Assembly: GCA_905480065.1 (NCBI GenBank)
Contig: CAJQOV010000116.1
Span: forward strand, 1 to 5,849
DNA length: 5,849 bases
Direction: 5' to 3'
From: an uncultured Gammaproteobacteria bacterium
Lineage (GTDB): Bacteria > Pseudomonadota > Gammaproteobacteria > UBA9214
Of this stretch, positions 1 through 5,390 are shown one piece after another. The first letter of the stretch is position 1. Each line of letters begins with the position of its first letter. The position numbers and the translations under genes are program-made. A model generated the notes under the pieces. That model was given only the letters and a program-made list of their open reading frames with translations, searched no databases and was not told the origin of the DNA.

Positions 1-23
1 AACGGGCAGATTTCAATATAAAC

Positions 24-46
24 AAAGTGTCATATAAAAAGTGTCA
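24..46. repeat. Two short direct repeats AAAGTGTCA, 14 bp apart
   Basis: AAAGTGTCA occurs at 24-32 and again at 38-46 in an AT-rich stretch, with TATAA between the copies. The arrangement could be two half-sites for a DNA-binding protein or the frayed end of a mobile element lying left of the window. Nothing here decides between these, and two nine-base copies may be chance in AT-rich DNA. Confidence 0.35.
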
Positions 47-65
47 GAGCACATGTAACGCTTAT

Positions 66-184
66 ATTAGGGAACCTCTGATTAATTCGCCATGCTGGCG
101 AAGGCCAGCATCCAGTGTATTGAAAACTCTGGATCCCGGCATGCTCCGGGATGACGACGATGAATTATTCAGAATGACCCTAAT
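66..184. mobile_element. MITE-like palindromic element, about 119 bp
   Basis: The element is bounded by imperfect inverted repeats: 66-88 pairs with 162-184 at 18 of 23 positions, including 11 of 12 in the inner part (GAATTAATCAGA against GAATTATTCAGA). Inside are two strong hairpins, ATGCTGGC/GCCAGCAT (92-99 and 104-111, loop GAAG) and ATCCCGG/CCGGGAT (133-139 and 146-152). ATCCAG (110-115) also pairs with CTGGAT (129-134), so the whole can fold as a branched structure. The core resembles short palindromic repeats scattered through many proteobacterial genomes. TAT directly abuts both ends (63-65 and 185-187), a possible 3-bp target duplication, though that could be chance. It contains no gene, and any mobilising transposase would act in trans. 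Confidence 0.65.
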
Positions 185-356
185 TATTTCTCGCGCCCTG
201 TTCGATCCACAAGCGCAGAACCTTTATCTCACGCTCTGTCAAAGCAAGGGAAAGTGAACCTGACGGTACTCCTTTCCCGCAGGATAGATATAAGGATTTG
301 TAGGTGCATGGAGTGCAAGCCGCACCGAACGTCAACAAAGTGCAGGCAGACCCCGT
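180..356 (-). pseudogene. Possible C-terminal relic, cytochrome c-like (LTxxEIxxLRxWIEQGA)
   Basis: A minus-strand frame without its own good start runs from an in-frame TAA at 357-359 to TAG at 180-182. Its last residues, LTEREIKVLRLWIEQGARNN, match without gaps the C-terminal pattern LTxxEIxxLRxWIxQGA of the c-type cytochrome domains common in large periplasmic multi-domain proteins. A preceding SLY and VPSG fit the usual spacing of SxLY and MPxG in that family. The first half (LTEREI-VLRL) also resembles the start of a LuxR/GerE helix-turn-helix, but the recognition helix that should follow is absent. The stop codon lies inside the right arm of the MITE-like element, so the insertion may have trimmed the gene. 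Upstream of the TAA the same frame reads NDCIFF, which might be a ruined CxxCH haem site; this is speculative. Confidence 0.35.
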
Positions 357-552
357 TTAAAAGAAAATGCAGTCGTTCACTTCAAGAACTCCGGGGATAG
401 GTAAGGGCCAGGAACCAGGTGCTCGGTGCTCAGGATGAAGGGCTGCATTTCCCGGGCACGTACCAAGCAGAGTGATTTCAGCTACAGGGATTTACCAAAC
501 GACGGAAGACGACGTAACCCGGCATAAAGCGCCAGCGGCCTGCCGGGCAATG

Positions 553-735
553 CTACTGGCAGCACATGGGCAAAAATTTGATGCGCAGCCATACCGCCCC
601 GGCGCAGATCCGCTCACGCAGTTTGTGTGCGCAGTTATACAGCAGGTTGCGCAAACACTCGGCACGGGCTGAATGCGCCCGGCGCAGGATGCGGTCACTG
701 GCGCTAATACTATCTGCAGATTGGCGATTATCCAT
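553..735 (-). CDS. Small cationic helical protein, unknown function (60 aa)
   Basis: I do not recognise this protein. Two things support it as a gene: an ATG at 735 preceded by a strong ribosome binding site AAGGAGA (746-752 on the plus strand) about 10 bases upstream, and a protein that looks like one long amphipathic helix. Residues about 12-45 are rich in Arg, Ala and Leu (SDRILRRAHSARAECLRNLL and onward), resembling short Arg-rich helical proteins of gammaproteobacteria. Four Cys are present, two of them adjacent near the end (MCCQ). It is soluble in appearance, without a signal peptide or clear membrane segment. A near-perfect palindrome (760-777) lies just upstream and could be an operator. 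It could also be a chance frame, since the surrounding DNA looks degenerate and an overlapping frame of similar length exists. Confidence 0.4.
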   Translation of the reverse strand: MDNRQSADSISASDRILRRAHSARAECLRNLLYNCAHKLRERICAGAVWLRIKFLPMCCQ

Positions 736-759
736 AGCCGGTACTTCTCCTTGTTAGAA

Positions 760-777
760 TACCGCCTGCAGCCGGTA
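760..777. repeat. Near-perfect 18-bp palindrome upstream of the small minus-strand gene
   Basis: TACCGCCTGCAGCCGGTA is self-complementary except for one internal C/C pair (765 and 772). It ends about 25 bp before the ATG of the 553-735 gene, and half of it (CCGGTA) recurs at 738-743 between the ribosome binding site and the start codon. The position fits an operator or a short hairpin in the transcript leader. The assignment is inferred from geometry only. Confidence 0.45.
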
Positions 778-784
778 GGGGTTC

Positions 785-800
785 ATGCAGAAACCTGCAT
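785..800. repeat. Small hairpin ATGCAG-AAAC-CTGCAT
   Basis: A 6-bp perfect stem (785-790 with 795-800) closes a four-base loop. It sits between the palindromes at 760-777 and 823-838. It is not a terminator, since no T-run follows on either strand. Confidence 0.4.
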
Positions 801-822
801 TCATAAACTTGCGCAGCACAAT

Positions 823-838
823 CACCGTTGCAACGGTG
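823..838. repeat. Perfect 16-bp palindrome CACCGTTGCAACGGTG
   Basis: This is a gapless perfect dyad, the type of site bound by a homodimeric repressor. It lies about 90 bp upstream of the minus-strand ATG at 735. No adjacent regulator gene is visible, and the binding role is inferred from symmetry alone. Confidence 0.5.
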
Positions 839-897
839 GACAGGACCGACGATCTTTGCACCGCTGATTCCAGCGATCTGCACAGTAGCGCAGTGGA

Positions 898-914
898 GAC
901 ATTCAAACAATGTC
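898..914. repeat. Inverted repeat GACATT-N5-AATGTC
   Basis: Two perfect 6-bp arms (898-903 and 909-914) are separated by CAAAC. With the three dyads at 760-838 this makes four inverted repeats in about 155 bp. It could be an operator half-site pair; no function can be assigned. Confidence 0.4.
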
Positions 915-1070
915 GATTGGAAAAATGTAAACAAGCGTATACGGCACCCACTGCATATGCCGTCTTGCCCTCCGATGCTGCATCTGACACCGTCAGTCAG
1001 ATCAAATGCCGACCACTACAAAAACTTCTGTGTCCTCTGCGGCCGATGATTTGCCACTATGGCACTGCGT

Positions 1071-1104
1071 ACACGCCCTGTCGGGTTGCACTGACAGGGC
1101 GTGT
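1071..1104. repeat. Perfect 12-bp stem-loop, no T-run
   Basis: ACACGCCCTGTC (1071-1082) pairs perfectly with GACAGGGCGTGT (1093-1104) around a 10-base loop. The stem is GC-rich and long enough to be very stable in RNA. Neither strand has a run of T after it, so it is not a standard intrinsic terminator. It might be a Rho-assisted terminator, a transcript-end stabiliser, or a protein-binding inverted repeat. It lies 160 bp before the LTD gene and is the strongest inverted repeat in the window apart from the MITE-like element. Confidence 0.7.
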
Positions 1105-1158
1105 TGTGATCTGCGGGCTGTGTAAAAAACTCTCCTGGTTATCCTCTATGGCAGGACA

Positions 1159-1234
1159 ACCCGCTTGCGGGTCCGGGCATGGAAGCCTGATTTGTACCTG
1201 CGCCCGCTTCGGGCACGCCCGCGCCATGTGGCGC
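1159..1234 (+). promoter_or_regulatory. Hairpin-rich leader of the LTD gene
   Basis: Three GC-rich hairpins follow each other just before the gene at 1266: ACCCGC-TT-GCGGGT (1159-1172), GCCCG-CTT-CGGGC (1202-1214) and GCGCC-ATGT-GGCGC (1221-1234). If transcribed they would form a structured 5' leader ending about 20 bp before the ribosome binding site, where they could affect translation or stability. I see no match to a known riboswitch and no convincing sigma70 or sigma54 promoter in this stretch. Confidence 0.4.
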
Positions 1235-1253
1235 CGGTAATCCTGTACTGCAT

Positions 1254-1258
1254 GGAGG
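1254..1258 (+). promoter_or_regulatory. Ribosome binding site GGAGG of the LTD gene
   Basis: GGAGG followed by an A-rich spacer of 7 bases leads to the ATG at 1266. This is the best Shine-Dalgarno site in the window and fixes the start codon. Confidence 0.85.
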
Positions 1259-1265
1259 AAAAAAC

Positions 1266-1922
1266 ATGAAACAAGGAACTACGCTGCGCCTGCGTCTTGC
1301 GCAATCCTGTCTGGCACTGGCCGCAGTGCTGCCGCTGCCGCCGGCTGCTGCCAGTACGGTTATTTCAGAACTGCTCTACGATGTCACCGGAACGGACAGC
1401 GGCCTGGTGTTTGTCGAGCTGTTCGGCACGCCCGGAACGGTACTGGATGGGCTGGTACTGGAAGGCGTCAATGGTACCGACGGCAGTGTCTACCATTCCG
1501 TCACGCTGACCGGGACGATTCCGGGGGATGGCGTGTTCGTGATCGGTGATGACAGCGGGAATGGCACAACACTGGTCAGCAATGCGGACCTGGTACTGGA
1601 CGTGGATTTTCAGAATGGCCCGGATTCCGTGGTATTGCGTGACAGCAACGGTGCTCTGGACGCGCTCGGTTACGGGGATTTTACCGGCCTGGTGTTTGCC
1701 GGCGAGGGTAGTGCGGCTGTCGATGTGGCCACTGGCTGGAGCCTGGCAAGAAGCAATCCGCTGCTCGACAGTGATGACAATGGCGCTGACTTCATCGGTC
1801 TGAGTGTGCCGACGCCGGGTGTCGTGCCGGCGAGCACGGTACCGCTACCGCCTGCGCTGGCGCTGTTTCTGTCCGGTCTGGTCGGAATGACCGGCGTGGC
1901 CCGACGCCGACGCCGACACTGA
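1266..1922 (+). CDS. Secreted lamin-tail-domain protein with VPLPA/PEP-CTERM sorting signal
   Basis: This is a 218-residue exported protein. Residues 1-30 form a signal peptide: basic start, hydrophobic core LALAAVLPLP, and small residues AAAS at the likely cleavage site. Residues about 31-178 read as a lamin-tail (LTD) beta domain. The strand pattern VISELLYDVTGTDSGLVFVEL opens it, GDGVFVIGD and GPDSVVLRDSNGALDALGYG follow, and the typical closing block GWSLARSNP...DSDDNGADF ends it. Residues 192-218 are a textbook C-terminal sorting signal: VPLPP, a hydrophobic helix (ALALFLSGLVGMTGVA) and a basic tail RRRRR. Proteins of the VPLPA/PEP-CTERM class are processed by an exosortase and released or anchored at the cell surface, often with exopolysaccharide. 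Many bacterial LTD proteins are secreted; whether this one binds or cuts anything is unknown, and no nuclease or peptidase domain is fused to it. It stands alone, 71 bp before rsmD, with no exosortase gene in the window. Confidence 0.88.
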   Translation: MKQGTTLRLRLAQSCLALAAVLPLPPAAASTVISELLYDVTGTDSGLVFVELFGTPGTVLDGLVLEGVNGTDGSVYHSVTLTGTIPGDGVFVIGDDSGNGTTLVSNADLVLDVDFQNGPDSVVLRDSNGALDALGYGDFTGLVFAGEGSAAVDVATGWSLARSNPLLDSDDNGADFIGLSVPTPGVVPASTVPLPPALALFLSGLVGMTGVARRRRRH

Positions 1923-1993
1923 GCTGAGCTTGCGCGGGCTGTTGACCGTGGCAGGGTTTGACGGGGCAGTGGCAAGCACGGATCATCGTGCAT

Positions 1994-2572
1994 ATGAAAC
2001 CGGGAACCAGTCACAGCCAGTTGCGCATTATTGGCGGAGCCTGGCGCGGACGCAAAATCGACTTTGCTGCCGTGCCGGGTCTCCGGCCTACTCCAAACCG
2101 GATCCGCGAAACCCTGTTCAACTGGCTGGCACCGGTGATTCGTGACGCGTATTGCCTGGATTTGTTTGCCGGTAGTGGTGCGCTCGGCCTGGAAGCGGCC
2201 TCGCGTGGTGCGGCGTGCTGTGTGCTGGTCGAACGGGATGCCGCGGCTGCATCCATGCTGCGTGCACAGGCCAGTCGCCTAGCCGCCAGCCAGGTGGAGG
2301 TGATCGAGGCGGATGCCGTGCGCTGGCTTTCGGGTACACCACGCCGCTTCGACATCGTGTTTCTCGATCCACCGTTTCATGGCGGCCTGTTGCAGGAGTG
2401 TGCCAACCGGCTGGAACAGCATGGCTGGCTGAAAGATTCGGCCTGGATCTATATCGAGGCCGAGGCGGGCAATGCACTGGAACTCCCGCCGCACTGGCAC
2501 TGGCATCGTGACGGGCAGGCGGGGCAGGTCAGTTACCGGCTGGCCCGCCGGCAGGTCGCTAGCGACAGCTGA
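1994..2572 (+). CDS. rsmD: 16S rRNA (guanine(966)-N(2))-methyltransferase RsmD
   Basis: RsmD transfers a methyl group from S-adenosylmethionine to N2 of G966 (E. coli numbering) in 16S rRNA during assembly of the 30S subunit. The 192-residue product has the family landmarks in order: RIIGG near the N-terminus (11-15), the RPTPNRIRETLFNWL segment (31-45), the SAM-binding glycine motif LDLFAGSGALGLEA (55-68), acidic E80 after the next strand, and the catalytic NPPY-type motif as DPPF (125-128). The end YRLARRQ is also usual. I chose the ATG at 1994 over an in-frame TTG at 1958, because the family starts a few residues before RIIGG. No strong ribosome binding site precedes either start. The gene has its own strand context, downstream of the LTD gene and convergent with pyrC'. 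Confidence 0.93.
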   Translation: MKPGTSHSQLRIIGGAWRGRKIDFAAVPGLRPTPNRIRETLFNWLAPVIRDAYCLDLFAGSGALGLEAASRGAACCVLVERDAAAASMLRAQASRLAASQVEVIEADAVRWLSGTPRRFDIVFLDPPFHGGLLQECANRLEQHGWLKDSAWIYIEAEAGNALELPPHWHWHRDGQAGQVSYRLARRQVASDS

Positions 2573-2603
2573 GCTGCTTGCAGCCGCGCGCCATGCCTAC
2601 TGT

Positions 2604-3911
2604 TCAGGACCGGAGCGAGTAGACTACGCGTCCTTCCAGCAGGGTATGCACGACACGCCCTCTCATTTCCCACCCGGCAAACGGGGTGTTATGACCCTGG
2701 CTGCGCAGGTTGCTGTTGTCCAGCATCCAGGTCATGTCCGTGTTGAAAATGCAGATATCGGCACTGGCGCCGACGGACAGGCTGCCATAGGGCAGGCCCA
2801 GGATCCGGGCCGGCGCAATCGTCAGGCAGCGAATCAGCCCGGGGAGATCCAGCACCTGTTCCTCGACCAGCCGCAAGCTCAGGGGTAACAGCGAATCCAG
2901 CCCCGAGATGCCGGGTTCGGTGGCCGGGAAAGGTCCCATCTTGGCGTCCGGTTCGTGCGGCTGGTGGTCCGAGCAAATGGCCTGGATGGTTCCGCTTTGC
3001 AAGGCAGCGCGCAGCTGCTGGCGGTCTTCAATGGTGCGCAGTGGCGGTATAACGTGGCATTGGCTGTCGAAATCAGAGAGATCATTCTCCGACAGGTAGA
3101 GATACGGAATGGCGACATCGGCGGTGACCGGTGCGCCATCATAACGTGCCCGGGCGATCATGCGCGCCGCGCGCCCGGTAGTCAGTCGACAGAAATGGGC
3201 GCGTACGCCGACCTGCTCGATCACTGCCAGGAGATGTGCCACGGCCGCGGTTTCGGCCGCTTCCGGTATCGCCGGCAGGCCAATGCGCGTGGCAACCTGT
3301 CCTTCATGCGCGCAACCCTCGTTGGCCAGCGCATGGTCGTTCGGGAGCAGGTACACAGTGAGGTTGAAGGTCGCTGCATATTCCAGTGCACGGCGCAGTA
3401 CCAGGTTGTTGAGCATCGGCCGGTGCGCATTGCTGACGCCGACACAGCCGGCCTTGCGCAGGGCCGCCATCTCGCTCAGGTGTTCGCCATCGAGATTGCG
3501 GGTGAGTGCTCCGAGCGTGACTACCCGGGCCTTGCCGGTGTGGGCCGCACGCAGGCGTATCAGTTCTGCCACCGCCGGGGTATCGATGACCGGGCTGGTG
3601 TCGGGCAGGCAGCAGAGCGTGGTTATGCCGCCACTGGCCGCGGCACGCGTTTCCGTGGCAATGGTTGCCTTTTGCTCCTGCCCCGGTTCGCGCATGGCAG
3701 CGGCCAGGTCCACCAGACCAGGACAAACCACGCAGCCAGCGGCATCAATTTCCTCGTCGGCGGTGAATCCATCCGGTGCGCTACCGAGGCCGGCGATCCG
3801 GCCCTTGGCAAGGTAAACGTCAGTAATTGCATCAATGCCGTTAGCCGGATCGATGACCCGACCACCGTGGATGCGGATGCGCAGTTGCTTGCCGCGGCTG
3901 CCTGTGGCCAT
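2604..3911 (-). CDS. pyrC': Dihydroorotase-like protein PyrC', non-catalytic ATCase partner
   Basis: This 435-residue protein has the class I dihydroorotase fold but has lost its active site. The HxH metal motif that normally follows GLVD is replaced by AAA (70-72, in VDLAAAMREPG). The aspartate of the usual SDDG loop is missing (VSNAHRPM, 159-166), the histidine before the CED-like loop is replaced (YLLPND, 187-192), and the second metal histidine reads HFCRLT (239-244) in place of HIAHVS. Only the late DHxPH motif (315-319) survives. In Pseudomonas the equivalent PyrC' has no enzymatic activity and is needed to assemble the PyrB-PyrC' dodecamer; I infer the same here. The start is the ATG at 3911, one base after the pyrB stop, with AGGAGG inside the end of pyrB. 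A GTG at 3923 touches that AGGAGG and is unlikely. Expression should be coupled to pyrB. Confidence 0.92.
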   Translation of the reverse strand: MATGSRGKQLRIRIHGGRVIDPANGIDAITDVYLAKGRIAGLGSAPDGFTADEEIDAAGCVVCPGLVDLAAAMREPGQEQKATIATETRAAASGGITTLCCLPDTSPVIDTPAVAELIRLRAAHTGKARVVTLGALTRNLDGEHLSEMAALRKAGCVGVSNAHRPMLNNLVLRRALEYAATFNLTVYLLPNDHALANEGCAHEGQVATRIGLPAIPEAAETAAVAHLLAVIEQVGVRAHFCRLTTGRAARMIARARYDGAPVTADVAIPYLYLSENDLSDFDSQCHVIPPLRTIEDRQQLRAALQSGTIQAICSDHQPHEPDAKMGPFPATEPGISGLDSLLPLSLRLVEEQVLDLPGLIRCLTIAPARILGLPYGSLSVGASADICIFNTDMTWMLDNSNLRSQGHNTPFAGWEMRGRVVHTLLEGRVVYSLRS

Positions 3912-3912
3912 G

Positions 3913-4887
3913 TTACCCGTCACCCTCCTGCTTGCTGCGCATCGCCATCGACATGACCGCCATGCGTACCGCGATGCCGTGGGTTACCTGCTGCAGGATG
4001 ACCGAGCGGGGACCGTCCGCAACCTCTGAATCCATTTCCACGCCGCGGTTGATCGGACCCGGGTGCATGACGATGGCATCCGGGCTGGCCTGGTCGATTT
4101 TTTTCTCGGTCAGTCCGAACAGTTCGTAGTACTCGTGCTCGCTGGGCAGCAGGGCGCCTTTCATGCGTTCGTGCTGCAGGCGCAGCATGATAATGACATC
4201 CACGTCCTGGATGCCGGCGCGCAGATCGTGAAACACCTTTACTCCCAGCGATTCCGCAAAGGCCGGTATCAGGGTTTTGGGTGCCACGATACGCACCTCG
4301 CCGGTATTGAGCAGGTTGAGTGCATGGATCTGCGAGCGTGCCACGCGCGAGTGCAGCACGTCGCCGACGATGGCGACGCGCAGGCGTCCGAAATCCGGTC
4401 CCTTGACGCGGCGAATAGTGAACATGTCGAGCATGGCCTGGGTCGGGTGCGAGTGACGGCCGTCACCGGCATTGATGACGCTGGTATGCGGCTCGACATG
4501 GCTGGCGATGAAGTGCGCAGCGCCGCTTTCGGCGTGACGCACCACGAACATATCGACATGCATGGCCTCGATATTGCGCAGCGTGTCCAGCAGGGTCTCG
4601 CCCTTGCTGGCGCTGGATTGCGTAATGTTGATATTGAGGACGTCCGCCGACAGGCGCTTGGCGGCCAGTTCGAAGGTGGTGCGCGTGCGGGTGCTCGCCT
4701 CGAAGAACAGGTTGACGATGGTCTTGCCACGCAGCAGCGGGACCTTCTTGACGGTTTGTTCGGTAATTCCGGCAAATGACTCGGCCGTATCGAGGATCTC
4801 GGTCAGCAGCTGGCGATTCAGCCCGCTGATGCTGAGGAAGTGGCGTAACCTTCCCTGGCTGTCGATTTGCAGGTTCTTGCCTTTCAT
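3913..4887 (-). CDS. pyrB: Aspartate carbamoyltransferase catalytic subunit PyrB
   Basis: PyrB joins carbamoyl phosphate and L-aspartate to give N-carbamoyl-L-aspartate, the committed step of pyrimidine synthesis in the cytoplasm. The 324-residue sequence carries every active-site signature: STRTR (65-69) for carbamoyl phosphate, SKGET (94-98) with the lysine contributed across the subunit interface, HPTQ (147-150), GDVLHSRVARS (175-185), the RLQHER loop (236-241) for aspartate, and HPGPINRG (275-282). Length fits the Pseudomonas-type enzyme. The gene starts inside the end of pyrR (4-bp ATGA overlap) with only a weak GGAAA upstream, so translation probably depends on ribosomes finishing pyrR. 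No PyrI regulatory-subunit gene follows. Its place is taken by pyrC', the arrangement of the class A ATCase holoenzyme, in which nucleotide inhibition acts on the PyrB N-terminal region. Confidence 0.97.
   Translation of the reverse strand: MKGKNLQIDSQGRLRHFLSISGLNRQLLTEILDTAESFAGITEQTVKKVPLLRGKTIVNLFFEASTRTRTTFELAAKRLSADVLNINITQSSASKGETLLDTLRNIEAMHVDMFVVRHAESGAAHFIASHVEPHTSVINAGDGRHSHPTQAMLDMFTIRRVKGPDFGRLRVAIVGDVLHSRVARSQIHALNLLNTGEVRIVAPKTLIPAFAESLGVKVFHDLRAGIQDVDVIIMLRLQHERMKGALLPSEHEYYELFGLTEKKIDQASPDAIVMHPGPINRGVEMDSEVADGPRSVILQQVTHGIAVRMAVMSMAMRSKQEGDG
3924..3929 (-). promoter_or_regulatory. Ribosome binding site of pyrC' embedded in pyrB
   Basis: A full AGGAGG on the minus strand overlaps the KQEGDG codons at the pyrB end. 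It lies 12 bases before the ATG at 3911, a somewhat long spacing, and directly against the alternative GTG at 3923. This argues for the ATG start and for translational coupling of PyrC' to PyrB, which suits two proteins that form one complex. Confidence 0.65.
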
Positions 4888-5390
4888 CTGGCGTGCTTGA
4901 TTTCCAGGGCCAGCGGGTCCGGGCCGGTCAGCTTGATGTGGTCGCCGTCGGCCAGCTCTATACGCTGCCCGCTTACATTGGCCTCGATCGGCAGTTCGCG
5001 TCCGCCGCGGTCGATCAGTACCGCGAGCAGGATCGAGGCGGGGCGGCCATAATCGAACAGTTCGTTCAGCGCGGCGCGGATGGTGCGCCCGGTATGCAAC
5101 ACATCGTCAACCAGGATGATGTGACGGTCATCGATGCTGAATTTGAGTACCGAGGTGTGCACGATCGGGTTTATGCCGATGCGGGTGAAATCATCCCGAT
5201 AAAACGAGATGTCCAGGCTGCCCGGTGCGTCGCCGAGTCCCAGCCGCTTGTGCAGCTGCTCGGCAATCCATACCCCCCCGGAGTGAATGCCGACCATGGC
5301 GGGGTTGTCCAGCTGGTGCTTGCTGATCAGTGCGCCGAGTTGTGCGGCCATGGCGTCCAGCATGCCCGGTATATCAAAGCTTTTGCTCAT
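4884..5390 (-). CDS. pyrR: Bifunctional pyr operon regulator / uracil phosphoribosyltransferase PyrR
   Basis: PyrR is a phosphoribosyltransferase-fold protein. In Bacillus it binds pyr mRNA in response to UMP and can also make UMP from uracil and PRPP. The 168-residue product has the PRPP-binding loop ILVDDVLHTGRTIRAAL (92-108), the early GIHSGGVWIA segment (34-43), SFYRDDF (62-68) and the PyrR-specific IDRGGRELPI (126-135). The ATG at 5390 overlaps the ruvX stop by 4 bp and has an AGGAA ribosome binding site close upstream. Because ruvX, pyrR and pyrB abut, there is no room for an attenuator directly before pyrR or pyrB. If this PyrR regulates the operon, its target must lie upstream of yqgE/ruvX or within coding sequence. 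Confidence 0.95.
   Translation of the reverse strand: MSKSFDIPGMLDAMAAQLGALISKHQLDNPAMVGIHSGGVWIAEQLHKRLGLGDAPGSLDISFYRDDFTRIGINPIVHTSVLKFSIDDRHIILVDDVLHTGRTIRAALNELFDYGRPASILLAVLIDRGGRELPIEANVSGQRIELADGDHIKLTGPDPLALEIKHAR

Larger units (their letters stand above)
1..1265. other. Gene-poor, relic- and palindrome-rich stretch
   Basis: No long reading frame in this 1.26 kb looks like a real protein. The longest plus-strand frame (785-1240) is rich in Cys and Arg, matches no family I know, and runs through several inverted repeats. What can be supported is listed separately: a short direct repeat near the left edge, a MITE-like element, a possible gene remnant on the minus strand, one plausible small gene at 553-735, and a series of palindromes and stem-loops from 760 to 1234. 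No tRNA or rRNA was recognised. The stretch looks like decaying accessory DNA next to a conserved housekeeping block. Confidence 0.6.

Noticed and set aside
27..257. 76-residue plus-strand reading frame near the left edge
   Set aside because: Most of it translates the MITE-like palindromic element, and it has no ribosome binding site or family resemblance.
1071..1104. Standard intrinsic terminator
   Set aside because: The stem is excellent, but no T-run follows it on either strand.
1149..1168. Possible sigma54 promoter (TGGCAG followed by TTGC) before the LTD gene
   Set aside because: The two elements are 10 bases apart where about 5 are needed, so the -24/-12 geometry fails.
785..1240. 151-residue plus-strand frame
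   Set aside because: It is Cys-rich and low in family likeness, crosses several inverted repeats and the 12-bp stem-loop, and has only a weak G-rich stretch before its ATG.
1958..1993. Upstream TTG start for rsmD
   Set aside because: It adds 12 residues not usual for the family, and the ATG at 1994 gives the normal distance to RIIGG.
2573..2603. Bidirectional terminator between rsmD and pyrC'
   Set aside because: Only a 5-bp GCTGC-TT-GCAGC dyad is present with no T-run on either strand. No terminator can be called in this 31-bp gap.
3912..3923. GTG start at 3923 for pyrC'
   Set aside because: It abuts the AGGAGG with no spacing and overlaps pyrB by 11 bp. The ATG at 3911 fits better.
2955..3956. 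333-residue plus-strand frame opposite pyrC'
   Set aside because: It is antisense to a strongly conserved gene in GC-rich DNA. Its length is explained by codon bias of the opposite strand.
4063..4779. 238-residue plus-strand frame opposite pyrB
   Set aside because: It is an antisense shadow of PyrB, with no ribosome binding site and no recognisable domain.
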